From: Turnera subulata
Taxonomy: Eukaryota; Streptophyta; Magnoliopsida; Malpighiales; Passifloraceae
Reading direction: 5' to 3'
Assembly (NCBI GenBank): GCA_028386065.3
Contig: JAKUCV010005628.1
Location: forward strand, 69,904-133,903
Length of the DNA: 64,000 nucleotides
Made by a program: the position numbers and the translations under genes. Under the pieces are notes generated by a model. That model was given only the letters and a program-made list of their open reading frames with translations. It did no database searches and was not told where the DNA came from. How positions within the stretch are numbered: position 1 is the stretch's first letter; each line of letters starts with the position of its first letter. Below, in pieces: positions 23,881-37,805 of this stretch.

Positions 23881-26800
23881 ATGGATTATCTCAAAGCTGA
23901 CTTTATGTTTTGGAACTGCCAAGGCGCTGGTAGTGACAAATTTGATCGTGCTATTAGGGAGTTGGTGCGTAACCATCGACCGGCCCTTTTGGCTCTTTTT
24001 GAGACTAAAGTACTTTTTGCTCAGGTCCAACCAACATTGTTACAGTGTGGTTTTGACAGTTTTGAGATTGCGGAAGTTGAGGGCCGTGCTGGAGGCGTAT
24101 GGTTATGTTGGCAACAGGCGCGCATTTCTGTTACGACTCTGCGGGTTCACAAACAGTTCATTCATACAGTTGTTGCATGGCGCTCGGGGCTTACCTGCTA
24201 TGTGACAGCTGCCTATGCAAGTCCACATGTTAATTTGCGCCAGGAGTTCTGGCAGGAAACCAGTTTATTCCCTACAATGTTCCCTGGACCGTGGCTAATT
24301 GCAGGAGATCTTAATTCTCTTCTTGGACCCGAGGAGAAGTTGGGTGGCGAGCCGCCTGTTCCTTCGGTTTGTCGACAGTTTAGTGAGTGGATCGATGAAT
24401 GCCAACTGGTGGACCTGGGGTTTAAGGGTTCACAGTTTACTTGGGAAAGAAGTAATGTGCAGGAGCGTCTTGACAGGGCCTTAGCGAACACGCAGTGGCG
24501 GCTTGCTTTTCCGGATGCGGATGTGTTTCATTTACCCCGTACTAAGTCTGACCACTCTCCTCTACTCATGCGATTATGGCCCCGACGCACCCCAATCGGG
24601 CCGAAACCCTTTAGATTTCAGGCGGCATGGTTGTTAGATGAAAGACTTGCTCCTGAGATAGAGGCTCATTGGGATAACACGGTGGATGTTGGAAAGGCTG
24701 TGGAGGGTCTAGGGGCGCATTTGAAAGACTAGAACCGGGAGGTATTTGGCAATATTTTTGGCAAGAAGAAGATGTTGTTAGCTCGGTTAGCTGGTATTCA
24801 GAGAGCGAAAGCAAGGGCCCCAGTTGGTCGGTTTTTACAACAACTGGAAGTTGACCTTAAAGTGCAATATGATCATGTTTTGGCTCAAGAAGAGGCCCTC
24901 TGGTATCAAAAGTCTCGCAGTAAATGGATCCAACATGGGGATCGTAATACAACTTTCTTCCATGCTACAGCTGTAATTCGAAGACGTAGAAATAAGGTAT
25001 TGGGCCTTATTATTGGGGATGAATGGTGCTTCCATGAGCAGGCCCTTATGAAGCATATGCTAGAGTATTTTCAGCAGCTATTTTCTAAGGAGGAGGGGCC
25101 GTGGTTACCACTTCCTACCAGAGGTTTCTTTCCTGCCTTGACCCCCGAACAAGTTGGTGGCCTACGGGCTGTTATTACTACTACAGAGGTACGTACGGCT
25201 CTATTTCAAATGGGGCCTCACAAGGCTCCTGGTGTCGATGGCTTCCATGCAGTTTTCTTCCGAAGATTCTGGAATTTGGTGGAGCATTCTGTGGTTTCCT
25301 TTGTTCGGGATGCCTTTTCTACTGGATAGGTTCACCCGGATATGAATAAGACTCTACTCACCTTGATACCTAAATTTGACACCCCTGAGTTTGTCAATCA
25401 ATTCAGACCTATTAGTCTGTGTAATGTCAGCTATAAGCTCCTTACGAAGGTTGTTGTTAATCGCCTCAAACCACTACTCCATGGACTGGTTCTTCCTTTT
25501 CAGACTAGCTTCGTCCCAGGTAGAGTCATTCATGATAATGTGGTTGTTGTTCAGGAAATTCTTCACTCCATGAGAATCAAACGAAGCTCAGGGGGTTGGA
25601 TGGCCATCAAATTAGACCTTGAGAAGGCTTATGACCGGATTAGATGGGAATTTGTTGAGGATACTCTTGTGGATGTTGGTTTACCCTCTACCCTGGTCTC
25701 GCTCATCATGTCCTGCATATCTACAAGCTCTATGCAAATTCTTTGGAACGGTGAAACTACTCGTGTATTCCAGCCCTCCCGGGGTATCCGGCAAGGCGAC
25801 CCCCTATCCCCTTATATCTTTGTACTCTGTTTAGAGCGCTTATCTCAGCTTATTGTGCAACTCGTGAATAATGGTGCCTGGAAGCCCATCCAGGTTTGCC
25901 GCGATGCACCTCCTATATCACACATGTTTTTTGTCGATGACCTTGTCCTGTTTGCAGAGGCCAGTTGCTCACAAGCTAATGTTATCTTAGAGTGCCTGGA
26001 TATTTTTTGTGCTAGTTCGGGCCAAAAAGTGAGTAAGGAGAAGTCTAAAGTTTTCTTTTCAAAGAAGGTATCTGATTCTCTAGCGAGCTCTATTAGCTCT
26101 CACCTTGGCATTCAACAAACTGATAACCTGGGTATGTATTTGGGCACCCCATTGATCCATAGGAGGGTGACCAATGATACCTTCAGACACATTGCGACGA
26201 AAGTTGAGAAGCGATTAGCTGGATGGAAAACGAGGTGTTTATCCTTTGCCGGCCGTGTTACGCTTGCTCAATCTGTAATTCAGTCCATCCCAACCTATTC
26301 TATGCAAGCTTTGCCTCTCCCGGTGGGCTTATGTGACGATATTGACAAAAAGACTCGTCAATTTATTTGGGGTGCGTCAGAGGGCAATAGGAAGTTGGCC
26401 AAAGTTCCGTGGGATACTCTTTGTAGGCCCAAACAGGATGGTGGCCTGGGGCTGCGCCGTATGCGGCAGGCTAATGAAGCGTTTCTTGCAAAGCTAGCCT
26501 GGGGATTGGTAGCTAGGCCTGATGCATTATGGGTGCGACTATTACGTGCGAAATATGGTACCGGCCGTTTCTCCATTCTGATTGTCCAGGAACGAACTAA
26601 TGCATCAGCCATTTGGCGTGGCATTTGTCGGGCCTGGCCGATTGTTCATCAGGGTCTGAGATGGGTCATTGGTGATGGCACTGGTATTAGCTTTTGGCGT
26701 GACAATTGGATTCCTGGTATTGGTGCTCTAGAGCAATTGCCGGATATTACTGTCCCAGATGACATGGCAGGTGTGGCTGTTGCTGAGTTCGTTGATGCAT

Positions 26801-27993
26801 CGGGCTTGTGGAATTGGCCAGCCTTGCAAGCCTTATTACCTTTCCATGTTGTTAATGCTATTAGATCCATCCCTCCTCCAGGTGCTGGGGCTGGCGCCGA
26901 TTGTGCTTATTGGGAGAATACGGCCTCGGGTGATGTCTCTGTACGAGCTGCTTATAAGATTGTTGATCCTCAGCCGCAAGATATTGGCAGGAGACAACTG
27001 TGGAAGGCTATATGGCGCTGGCGGGGTTTACCGCGAGCTAAGGGTTTTTTGTGGCAAACAGCCCATGATGCGTTGTTTACTAATGCAACTCGTGTTCGTC
27101 GTCATCTGGCGACTGACGCTCACTGTCCGAGATGCTCTCATGTGCTGGAAACGAGCCTCCATGCGCTGCGGGACTGCTCATGCTCTAAATTAATTTGGCA
27201 GCAGCTGTTGGTTCCTGGGGCGTGGGCTGATTTCTTTTCTAGTGATAGAGAGTCCTGGTTGCGACAAGGTTTGTCATCAGGGTTCCAATTTACTTCGCGG
27301 ATTCCCTCCCATATTCTTTTTGGGATGGCATGCTGGCTCTTATGGAAGTGGAGGAATGAGAGGGTGTTTCAGCAGGATGCTCGGACTCCGGAGACTGTAC
27401 TTGCAGGTATTTTAAGATATGCTAAAGAGGTCTGCTTTGAATGTGACTTATTGTTATCTCCTATTAGCGAAGAAACTCGAAGCCAGCTGTGTTGGGTGCC
27501 ACCACCGGATGGCTGTCTTAAAATCAATGTTGATGCTGCAGTGGCAATGGCAGCGAATACTACAGCGACCGGTGGTGTGGCCCGTACTCATTCGGGTGAG
27601 TGGGTGATGGGCTTCTGTCACCGTATTCTGCCGTGTTCCGTCCCCTTTGCAGAACTCCATGCTATACATGATGGATTACTGATGGCTTCCAAGACTGTGT
27701 ATCAGCATATCTTTGTGGAATCTGACTGCCGGGATGTGATACAAATGCTCAATAATCGTACTGCAAATCGTTTGACTTCGCATCCTCTAATGATGGGCAT
27801 TCGGGATCTATGTTCCCGACTGGGTCAAGTACAGTTTATGCATTGTCCTAGAGATACAAATCTGGCTGCTGATGCTCTGGCCAAGATGGCGTTAACTGCT
27901 ACTGGTGACATCCAATTTCTACGAATGGCTCCACGAAGTATTCTGCCTATTTTGCATGTGGATTGTCTTCCTAATGGACACTCTGTAATCTAA
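23881..27993 (+). pseudogene. LINE ORF2: endonuclease / reverse transcriptase / RNase H, two in-frame stops
   Basis: A single reading frame of 1371 codons, interrupted only by TAG at 24730-24732 and TAG at 25327-25329; no frameshift. Part 1 (23881-24729) is an APE-type endonuclease with FWNCQGAG, an ETK motif, AGDLNSLL and SDHSPLL. Part 2 runs between the stops. Part 3 (from 25330) is the reverse transcriptase with LIPKFDTPEF...FRPISLCNVSYK, GIRQGDPLSPYIF and the catalytic FVDD (usually FADD in this family), then a zf-RVT region (near 26940-27200) and a plant-type RNase H domain at the C-terminus (INVDAAVAM, AELHAIHDGL, ESDCRDV, ADALAKMAL). The first stop falls where a conserved Trp is usual, so it fits one TGG to TAG change. 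The protein is not made in full without readthrough. Confidence 0.93.
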
Positions 27994-28030
27994 GTTTCTA
28001 TGGCTCTCGTTGTAACCAAAAAAAAAAAAA

Positions 28031-28048
28031 ATCATCAATTTGAAGCCA
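28031..28048 (+). repeat. Right target-site duplication of the LINE
   Basis: Second exact copy of the 18-bp target repeat, directly after the A tail of the LINE. Confidence 0.95.
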
Positions 28049-28482
28049 ATGGTCTACTACCACAAGATGCATTTTTTCCCCCTTTTGAACTGAAATCATC
28101 GTGGGTATGCAGAAGATTTATAAGACTTTGATCAGGATTTGATGAATTCTGATATATCCTCCAATTAAAATCACCTAGCAGAAAAGAAGAAAATCTTAAA
28201 TGTCTTAATCTCGTATCAGGTTATTATATATTGCGCCATTTCCTTGTAAACATACATATAGGTGGTGCCATATCAATGTACAAAATCTTCAACCAGTCTT
28301 TGAGCAAAGATAGCTTGAGAACTAGAATACATTCAAATCTACTAGTTCAGGGTTTATGCAGCTAGTGACTGAAGCGGAAAAGACTAGTATAAAGGTCCAA
28401 AAACCAAAGCAAAGGCATGATACTAATATGCATTGATATATAAGCAGTAATCTGCGAGTAATTTTCCATAAGAAGATGGGGA
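28049..28482. other. Spacer between the LINE and the RID2 3' end
   Basis: AT-rich, no open frame of note. It probably includes the 3' UTR of the minus-strand RID2 gene. Confidence 0.5.
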
Positions 28483-31071
28483 TCAAAACCAAGCCTTGCG
28501 CTTTCGACCAGTATATTTTGTGTCAGGAGGCACTATATTTCCTTTTTCTCTCATTTTCTCTTTCTTGTTTAGTACCCATTCTCTCCAAGTGCCTTCCTGG
28601 TTAACTTTCCCCCTCTTCCTAGGTCTGTGCCTATCGGAAACAAAAACCTGCAGGCACCAGGTAGATGTAGGTTAAGGTAAATACCAACATGAAAACAAAG
28701 ACACACAAATCAATCGAAATTTAATTGATTCAAGTCGGAAGATCGGTAAATCGGGTGAAACCAAAATTTGCTCACTCCTATTGTGTGCTACTGCGATCTG
28801 TGTGCTTGCAGATTTGACACATCAGAAAACAAAGACACACTTGCTTGGAGATGATGACAGGGAAAACCCTGAAAGAAAATTACAAAGAAACAGATCAGTG
28901 TAACAATAAACTTACCATCCCATCTTCAACTTCACCATTGTCATTGTCTAAGCAACATTCTTCATCGTTACCTTTTCCCAAGGGAATTGTTGTGCTGATA
29001 GAAGGCGGTCCACAAGTGAGGAAAAGATATTCTTTTCTCATTTTGGCACTGTAAAAGAAAATTAACTTGACAAGTGAGGTAAATCTTAACTTGACATTGC
29101 TGACAATGGCGATCACTAAAAATAGACATAAGACATCAAATTTAATTGTTCTGTGTCGGAGACTCTTTGTCTGACAATTCTCCACTAGCTTTTCTCTTCA
29201 ATTGAAAGCTATGGAATTTTGGATACGTTGATTAGTTACAATTCCCCAGGTGGCTGACGAGTCAATTGAAGTGCCCTCATGGGCCCGGAATACCTTACTT
29301 TAATCCCTCTTACAAGTTTCCCAAGCTCATTTTGCAGGAACATAGCAGGAAGACTAAGTCTTTTGCTTCATATATTTTAGTTCATTACTATCAACACTGG
29401 TGTATTGGTGGTAATTATGAAAAGTTCCCGAGGGAGATTTACAGCAATGTTAAGGGGTACCTGTGTGGATAATCAACAACCATACCACCAGAAAATCCAG
29501 CATGCATTGCAGAACTCAAAATCAACTCGCGCTGGGGGATGTTTTCAGGGTACACTTGAAACACTGCACTGGCTCCCCTAGCCAAGCATCTATACAATGA
29601 TCCAAAGAAAGCCCTAAAACAAAAATATAAGCAAATTAAAAAGGCAAAACTAAGGTTGGCACAGAACAGAAAACACTAAACAATATTATAAGGGAACAAC
29701 CAGATCATAATCAAACTTAATGCAGCTACAAGAAACATATTGAGTTCAAACAATCACAGGTGCAAATTTTACTGCTGCATTGACAATCTAGCTACTAGTA
29801 TTTTTCAGCTGGACTGAACTTCAGCATAAGACAAACTTAGAATACAACATTTCATCTCTAAACAAAAAAGAAATTACTGAAACCAAAATACACAAAACAT
29901 TTAATCCATAATTAACCTTGCACAGATTTGAACGTTGAGAGATGAAAGCCTAAACAAACAGCACAAAAGATGGTGCTTACTTCAATCTCAGTTTCGGCTC
30001 GTGCGAGGATTTGTCAGCATTGCACAACCACTGCTTGGCAAATTTAAGAGATCAGCATGCAATGTGATTAAACTTCCAATGATGCATTATGTGACTGAAC
30101 ATCAAAGTTGGAACATTGAAACCCCCTTTCCAGAAAAAGAAATTAGCCAAAGTTGTGAACAGAGCAGACATAACATATAAAAGATGCCAGCATATTTTTC
30201 ACAAATTCTAACACAAAACAAAAAAGTGGTACCTGGACAGCAGAGACACTGATGGCACCATCAAAAACTCCAGACCGAATAGGTAATCCCTGTGGTATAA
30301 AACGAGCATAGAATTCAAAGATGTACTGAGACAAGAAGTTGCTACATGAAAAGACATACTTCAAACAATGGCTGACAAGAAAAAGGAAAACTTGGGGGGA
30401 AATAAAGAAAGTTTAGGGACATTACCTGGCCCATGTCACCGAGTAGAAGATCACCTTCCACCTCTCGTTCCAGTGCAACATCTACATTCGGCAAAACAAA
30501 GAAAAAACAAAACTCTGAACAACTCACACGCAGGGAAAACAAAGAAAAGAACAGCCTTTCAATTAAAGCACAAACATATATAAACCGAAACATGCATTTG
30601 CATACCAAGCATTGGTTGAGAAATGTCCAAACCAACCCAATGGTGCCCTCCTTCCGTTAGTGTCTCCCCACTAAACCCCGACCCACAACCTGAAAAACAA
30701 AACCCATAACAACAAAACAAAATTGAAAGCTTCTTCTTTTTATATATAAAAATATATGTATATATTTCCGTTTTTTTTTTTTGCTTTAAATACCAATGTC
30801 GACGAGTAATCTGGGGACCCCATCATCAGGAAGTCTAAGAAGTTCTAGCGCTCTTTCGGATAGTTTCGTCTATTAAGAAGGGGACAAAAAAAACGAGAAA
30901 CCACCATTAGAATAGAGAATCAATGAAAAAAAAAAAAAAGAGAGAGAGGAGAGGAAAACAGAGAGTAACAACCTGGATACTGACGTTGCGGGAAGAGGAG
31001 GTGTATTTACGAGCCTCCTTATGGTCGTAGTATATCTCAGGTGGACCTTGTGATTCCGGCCGACTCCCCAT
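28483..31071 (-). CDS. RID2: 18S rRNA (guanine-N7) methyltransferase, BUD23/RID2
   Basis: Nine exons on the minus strand: 31071-30973, 30869-30794, 30689-30606, 30481-30426, 30289-30233, 30030-29981, 29613-29461, 29048-28916, 28647-28483 (stop TGA). All junctions keep frame; about 290 residues, as in Arabidopsis RID2. The start reads [23 protein letters not shown]-binding motif I is [16 protein letters not shown] (about 53-68), followed by LLLGDMGQ and [11 protein letters not shown]. The C-terminal tail is Lys/Arg-rich and ends GRKRKAWF, the WBS_methylT domain that carries the nuclear signal. The enzyme N7-methylates one guanine of 18S rRNA and is needed for 40S subunit assembly in the nucleolus; loss in Arabidopsis disturbs cell proliferation and root initiation. 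No broken exon was seen. Confidence 0.95.
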
Positions 31072-31091
31072 CTTCGCTTAAACCCCCTCAA

Positions 31092-31112
31092 ACACACACA
31101 CACACACACACA
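31092..31112. repeat. (AC)n microsatellite in the RID2 leader
   Basis: About ten CA units some 20 bp upstream of the RID2 ATG (reading GT on the coding strand), followed by CACT repeats. Confidence 0.85.
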
Positions 31113-31469
31113 CTCACTCACTCGCTATAGCCTAGCTAGTCCGCCCCCTTTTTACGAACAAAAACAAAAGCTAGTAGCTGTATGAGAATATAGAATATTA
31201 ATTGAATAAATAAACCACAGTTCGGCTTTTGCAGAGAAAGAGACGGGGAAAGATTTGTCGAGAATTACATAAGTGTTCTCTTGCTCCCGAGTTTTTGGAA
31301 TTGGGAAAGAAAAACAAGGGTTTAAGGATTCATCGAGCTTGGGTCCTAATTAATTTTTCTAAGGTCCAACTCCAACAGACCATATTTGAACCGGCCCAAT
31401 CTTTTAGATCTGGTGGAGATGCAAACCCAGATTGCTTCGCGAATAGTAAAAGAATTTAGGCAAAACCCG

Positions 31470-31605
31470 CAAATTACGCCTTTAAGTTTTGGCTAATTAG
31501 TCAATTTGCTGTCTTAATAGTTATTCTCCATAACCCTCAAATTAGGCCTTTAATTTTTTCCTAATTAGTCAATCTGTTGTCTTAATAGTTATTCCCCACA
31601 ACGGG
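31470..31605. repeat. Tandem duplication, about 68-bp unit, two copies
   Basis: The unit at 31470-31537 is repeated with some mismatches at 31538-31605. Shared cores include CTAATTAGTCAAT and GTCTTAATAGTTATTC. Intergenic, upstream of RID2. Confidence 0.8.
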
Positions 31606-31785
31606 ACAAGTGAAGGTTAACTTTTCAAAATTGGCAGTATAATTATTTATGACAAAATAACCATTTCTTTTATTTAACTTTATCGAATAAAAAAGAGAAA
31701 TTAGAGATTGAAGTAGAAAATTCTGATCATCAAATATATTATTTCCAGTCACCTGTGCGGTGCCTACTACCCCCTCAGCAGTCAG

Positions 31786-32156
31786 CAGGGGTGTAATCGA
31801 GCCGAGCCGAGCCCGAATATAAGTAGGCTCGGCTCGAGCTCGAAAAAAAATTATGGAGCTCGAGCTCGACCGAGCTTCAAAGTATGGGCTCGAGCTCGAG
31901 CTCGGCTCGATTAGGCTCGTTTATATTAAATGTTTATTTAATTTGATAAGGCTCAATAAAATATGCTAATTTGATAAGGCTTGTTAAGGCTCGATAAAGC
32001 TCGCGAGCCAAATACTACCAAGCTCGAGCTCGGCTTGTTTGATATAAAAGCTCGGCTCGAGTTCGGCTCGAGCTCGATAATGTCGAGCCGAATACGAACT
32101 TTCACCGAGCCAATCTCGAACAACTCACGAACTGGCTCGGCTCGTTTACACCCCTA
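31786..32156. mobile_element. Small non-autonomous hAT-like element (MITE)
   Basis: 371 bp with terminal inverted repeats of about 22 bp: the left end reads CAGGGGTGTAATCGAGCCGA, and the right end, read on the minus strand, TAGGGGTGTAAACGAGCCGA (18 of these 20 match, and 20 of 22 over the whole repeat). The interior is dominated by GCTCGAG/GAGCTCG/GGCTCG motifs on both strands, and no coding capacity is seen. Octamer CCCCTCAG abuts the right end (32157-32164); the same octamer lies 7 bp outside the left end (31771-31778). The octamer directly at the left end (GCAGTCAG) matches it at 5 of 8. TIR type suggests mobilisation by a hAT transposase. It sits about 0.7 kb upstream of RID2. Confidence 0.82.
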
Positions 32157-32164
32157 CCCCTCAG

Positions 32165-33361
32165 TCGTTCTTTCAAGTGCGGCTGCCTACTACACATACA
32201 CATCTCAACCCTCTGCCTCCATCTCTACCAGCAACTCGCTGGAAAGTGGAAACGCCTTATTTGCGACTGACAACACAATCGAACAACAACCGTTTACGCC
32301 TTCTAGTCTTCGGGATTCTTATATTAACGTTATTTGGTGAAACGTGCTCTCTCCTAATGAATCTCATTCGTCACAATCGTGAAATGACAAAATGGATGCA
32401 CAACCAATCACAACAACGGTGTCAATTAGCAAGCCGTAGCGCTGTTTGTTCATGCACACAAAAGCCATATCCTAGTACTAGCGGTGGGCTTAATCTGCGA
32501 TGTAAGAACCTTGGTCTATCCACAAGGTTATATAAGATTTCACGAGAATTTAAAAGGAAATACCCAACCCACATTAAGAAAAGCTACACCATACCAGATG
32601 TCTAGCAAAACCTAGACCGGACAGGAACCTGCCCAGATATGTCACCACATTACCAACCGAACACCACATTGAATCTGTAACTGAACCCAATCACCTACAC
32701 AATAGAGTTTCGTTTCTTTGTAGCAGAATTTAGCAGAGCTAGCAGAAATCCTTAATAGATCAGATGGCATATACATAATTCAATCTATTGAAGGAACTCT
32801 CACCCATAGCCAAGTGTATGCATAGCCTAGTAAAATCAGGAGGCAAACATATAAAAACCAACTCATAATTTTCAACAACATTCAACCATACCTAATACAG
32901 AAATGAAGAAACAGACAACACTAATCACAATATCACTCAACTTAAGAAGTTCAACTTGCAATGTATCAGCAGATATTATTGGAATTGTTAGGTCACCATG
33001 AGAACATAGCACCACAGTTTGCTTTGCAAAACACACCTTGGCTAATAACCAGCAGAACAACTAGCGTAGCTTTCACTTGAGAAACAAACAAGACAAACAC
33101 ATTCCTATGCAGAGGATGCATGCAATCATAAGATCCCAAAGCATACGCGAAACTATGTGCTAAAATCTAAAACAAAGTTTATGTAGCACAAAGCAAAGGG
33201 AACATAAAAATTGATAACAGGATTTAAAGACTAAGACTTTCTTGAATATATATTAAGCCAACTAAATCCAACCCAAAACTGTCAACATTTTCAAAATACC
33301 GATTAGATCCTTAATTAACCAAACAGAACGATAAAATAACATACATCGAAACACAAACACT
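32165..33361. other. Intergenic, no gene recognised
   Basis: AT-rich. Short open frames (for example 32177-32605) have no recognisable domain. 33240-33361 is likely the 3' UTR of the minus-strand P3 gene. Confidence 0.5.
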
Positions 33362-33830
33362 CTAGTCAAAGAGAGAGAATCCCATGTCATCGTCACTCTC
33401 CTCCTTCTCTTCCTTCTTCTCCTCAGCTGCAGGCGCTTCAGCAGCCGCCCCGGCACCTCCTGCTGGAGCTGCAGCAGCTGCACCGCCACCGATGAAACCG
33501 CCGCCGCTACCACCGCCAATGACCACCTGAACCCAAAGAAAGACTTAAGCACCAAAGCGAAGCAAAAACAGGCAACGTAAATCCGAAGTAACAATCAGCA
33601 AAGAAGAGGGGGGAAAGTGAAGCGAAGACCTGGAAGACGGCGGAGGAGGGGGAGATCAGGGAGAAAGAGGACTGGACGCCGCCGGAGGAGTCGACGGAGA
33701 GGACAGACTGGACGAGCTTGCGCTGGAGTTCGTAGGTGGAAGGGGCGGAACCTTCGAGCTCGCCGTCGGCGATCTGCTTGGCGGACCAGCCGTCGCCTGA
33801 TTTCTTGCACACGAATGTGAACGCTCCCAT
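33362..33830 (-). CDS. RPP3: 60S acidic ribosomal protein P3
   Basis: Two exons on the minus strand: 33830-33630 and 33526-33362 (stop TAG); 121 residues, the usual length. It starts [19 protein letters not shown], the plant-specific P3 start, with a helical N-terminal half, then a Gly/Ala-rich hinge ([20 protein letters not shown]) and a charged tail [20 protein letters not shown]. The FSLFD-type end is shared by all P-stalk proteins and contacts elongation factors. P3 is found only in plants and is part of the lateral stalk of the large subunit. The intron falls just before the hinge. Telo-box motifs lie upstream (see 33850-33969). Confidence 0.96.
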
Positions 33831-33849
33831 TTTGTTGGCTGCGCTTTGG

Positions 33850-33969
33850 AAACCCTAACACCGGCGAGTTTGGAGAGGAATAGAGCGAGCGGCTACTAGG
33901 AGAAAATAGGTTTTTGGAGTAGAGGATCTGTTTATATTGTGTGTATTGGAGAGAAATTGGCTAGGGTTT
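33850..33969 (-). promoter_or_regulatory. Telo-box motifs upstream of RPP3
   Basis: AAACCCTAA at 33850-33858 and its inverse TAGGGTTT at 33962-33969, 20 and about 130 bp upstream of the P3 ATG. Telo boxes are common in plant ribosomal protein promoters and promote expression in dividing cells. Confidence 0.55.
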
Positions 33970-34940
33970 TTGGTTTGGTTGTGTTTCTGTAGAGACTAGT
34001 TTGTCCCTACTCATTTTTTTTAATTCCATTAGTGTCCTCCTCCAGTCCAATCTAGTTTTTCCATTTGCACTACTTTGAGTTTTATTTAGATTAGGCCCAG
34101 TCCAGTCGGGAAAAATAAAAATATATTATATTTTTTTTGAGAATAAAGTATATTATGGTTTTAATGAAGTTATAAGAAACCTTTACAAAAAAAAAGATAA
34201 AAAATATTAGTATTATAATAAACTTAAAGGATAAAAATATCAATATCATAATTATAAATATTAAGGAGTGAAACTGTAACTAAAAATAATATGCATAAAA
34301 AAAAATCATAGAAGTAATGTTGAATCTGATTATGATTTTGCAAAATTCCTCGAGTCCAGTAGTATAAATAAATGCTGGAGGGGGCGATTTCGAAATTACA
34401 TAAAGAGAGGAAATCAGAGATTAGAATTAGAAATTGTTAATTTTAGGAATAAAGGTTGCAGGAAAACAGATTGCCTGTGTGGGCTGGATTTTATCATTTA
34501 TGTATGTCGGGTTACATTCAATACATAATAGTCCAATGCAACAATTTTTGAGTTAGCTCCCATGATCATCTAGGCTTCTCCCACTATTTTCCGGATAAAT
34601 AGCATGATCTTTCTTTTTTCAAAAAAAAAAAAAAGCATAGAGGAAAGGCAATGAGGGAATTATTCACAACATTATTTGTCCAAGCAATGTCTTGGACTAT
34701 AAATGTACAGACTAAAACAAAATTGACAAGAATAAGCTTAAAGGTTGGTTAATGTGACTCCAACTAAAACCAATTGAGTCTGCGCTACCAGCCTACCAGT
34801 CCGTGGAATTAACCAATACAAGACTTCACTTCAACATCAGAACCCTTCCCTGTTTCACGTACAAACAAGAAGAAAAAAAAAACCTAGAACCACCACTAGC
34901 TGAGAAATTTGAGACAAGAAAAAACCATGCACAAACAACA
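33970..34940. other. Intergenic, AT-rich
   Basis: No gene seen. The last 100-200 bp before 34941 are probably the COQ5 3' UTR (minus strand). Confidence 0.5.
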
Positions 34941-37765
<2,825 letters not shown>

Positions 37766-37782
37766 GGCTATTATTACAAGAT

Positions 37783-37805
37783 AACAACAACAACAACAAC
37801 AACAA
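37783..37805. repeat. (AAC)n microsatellite in the COQ5 leader
   Basis: Seven to eight AAC units starting 18 bp upstream of the COQ5 ATG; GTT repeats on the coding strand. Confidence 0.85.

Larger units (their letters stand above)
22059..28030 (+). mobile_element. Full-length L1-type LINE retrotransposon
   Basis: A 5.97-kb insertion framed by an exact 18-bp direct repeat, ATCATCAATTTGAAGCCA, at 22041-22058 and 28031-28048. It ends in a run of A (28018-28030) preceded by TTGTAACC. A short leader (about 100 bp) is followed by ORF1 (DUF4283 plus CCHC knuckle), a 28-bp gap and ORF2 (endonuclease, reverse transcriptase, zf-RVT, RNase H). The perfect target-site duplication and full length point to a fairly recent insertion. 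Two TAG codons in ORF2 make this copy non-autonomous. Confidence 0.95.

Noticed and set aside
31092..31130. CRISPR-like or other ordered array at the CA/CACT repeats
   Set aside because: Simple microsatellite with no spacers, in plant nuclear DNA.
31981..32605. Open frames running out of the MITE
   Set aside because: They begin inside the repetitive element and have no domain or splice context.
33617..33820. Arg-rich frame opposite the P3 gene
   Set aside because: Antisense shadow of the first P3 exon; composition follows from the opposite-strand codons.
34602..34640. Possible poly(A) retroposition scar around the A run at 34621
   Set aside because: Only a five-base flanking match (AGCAT); not enough for a target-site duplication.
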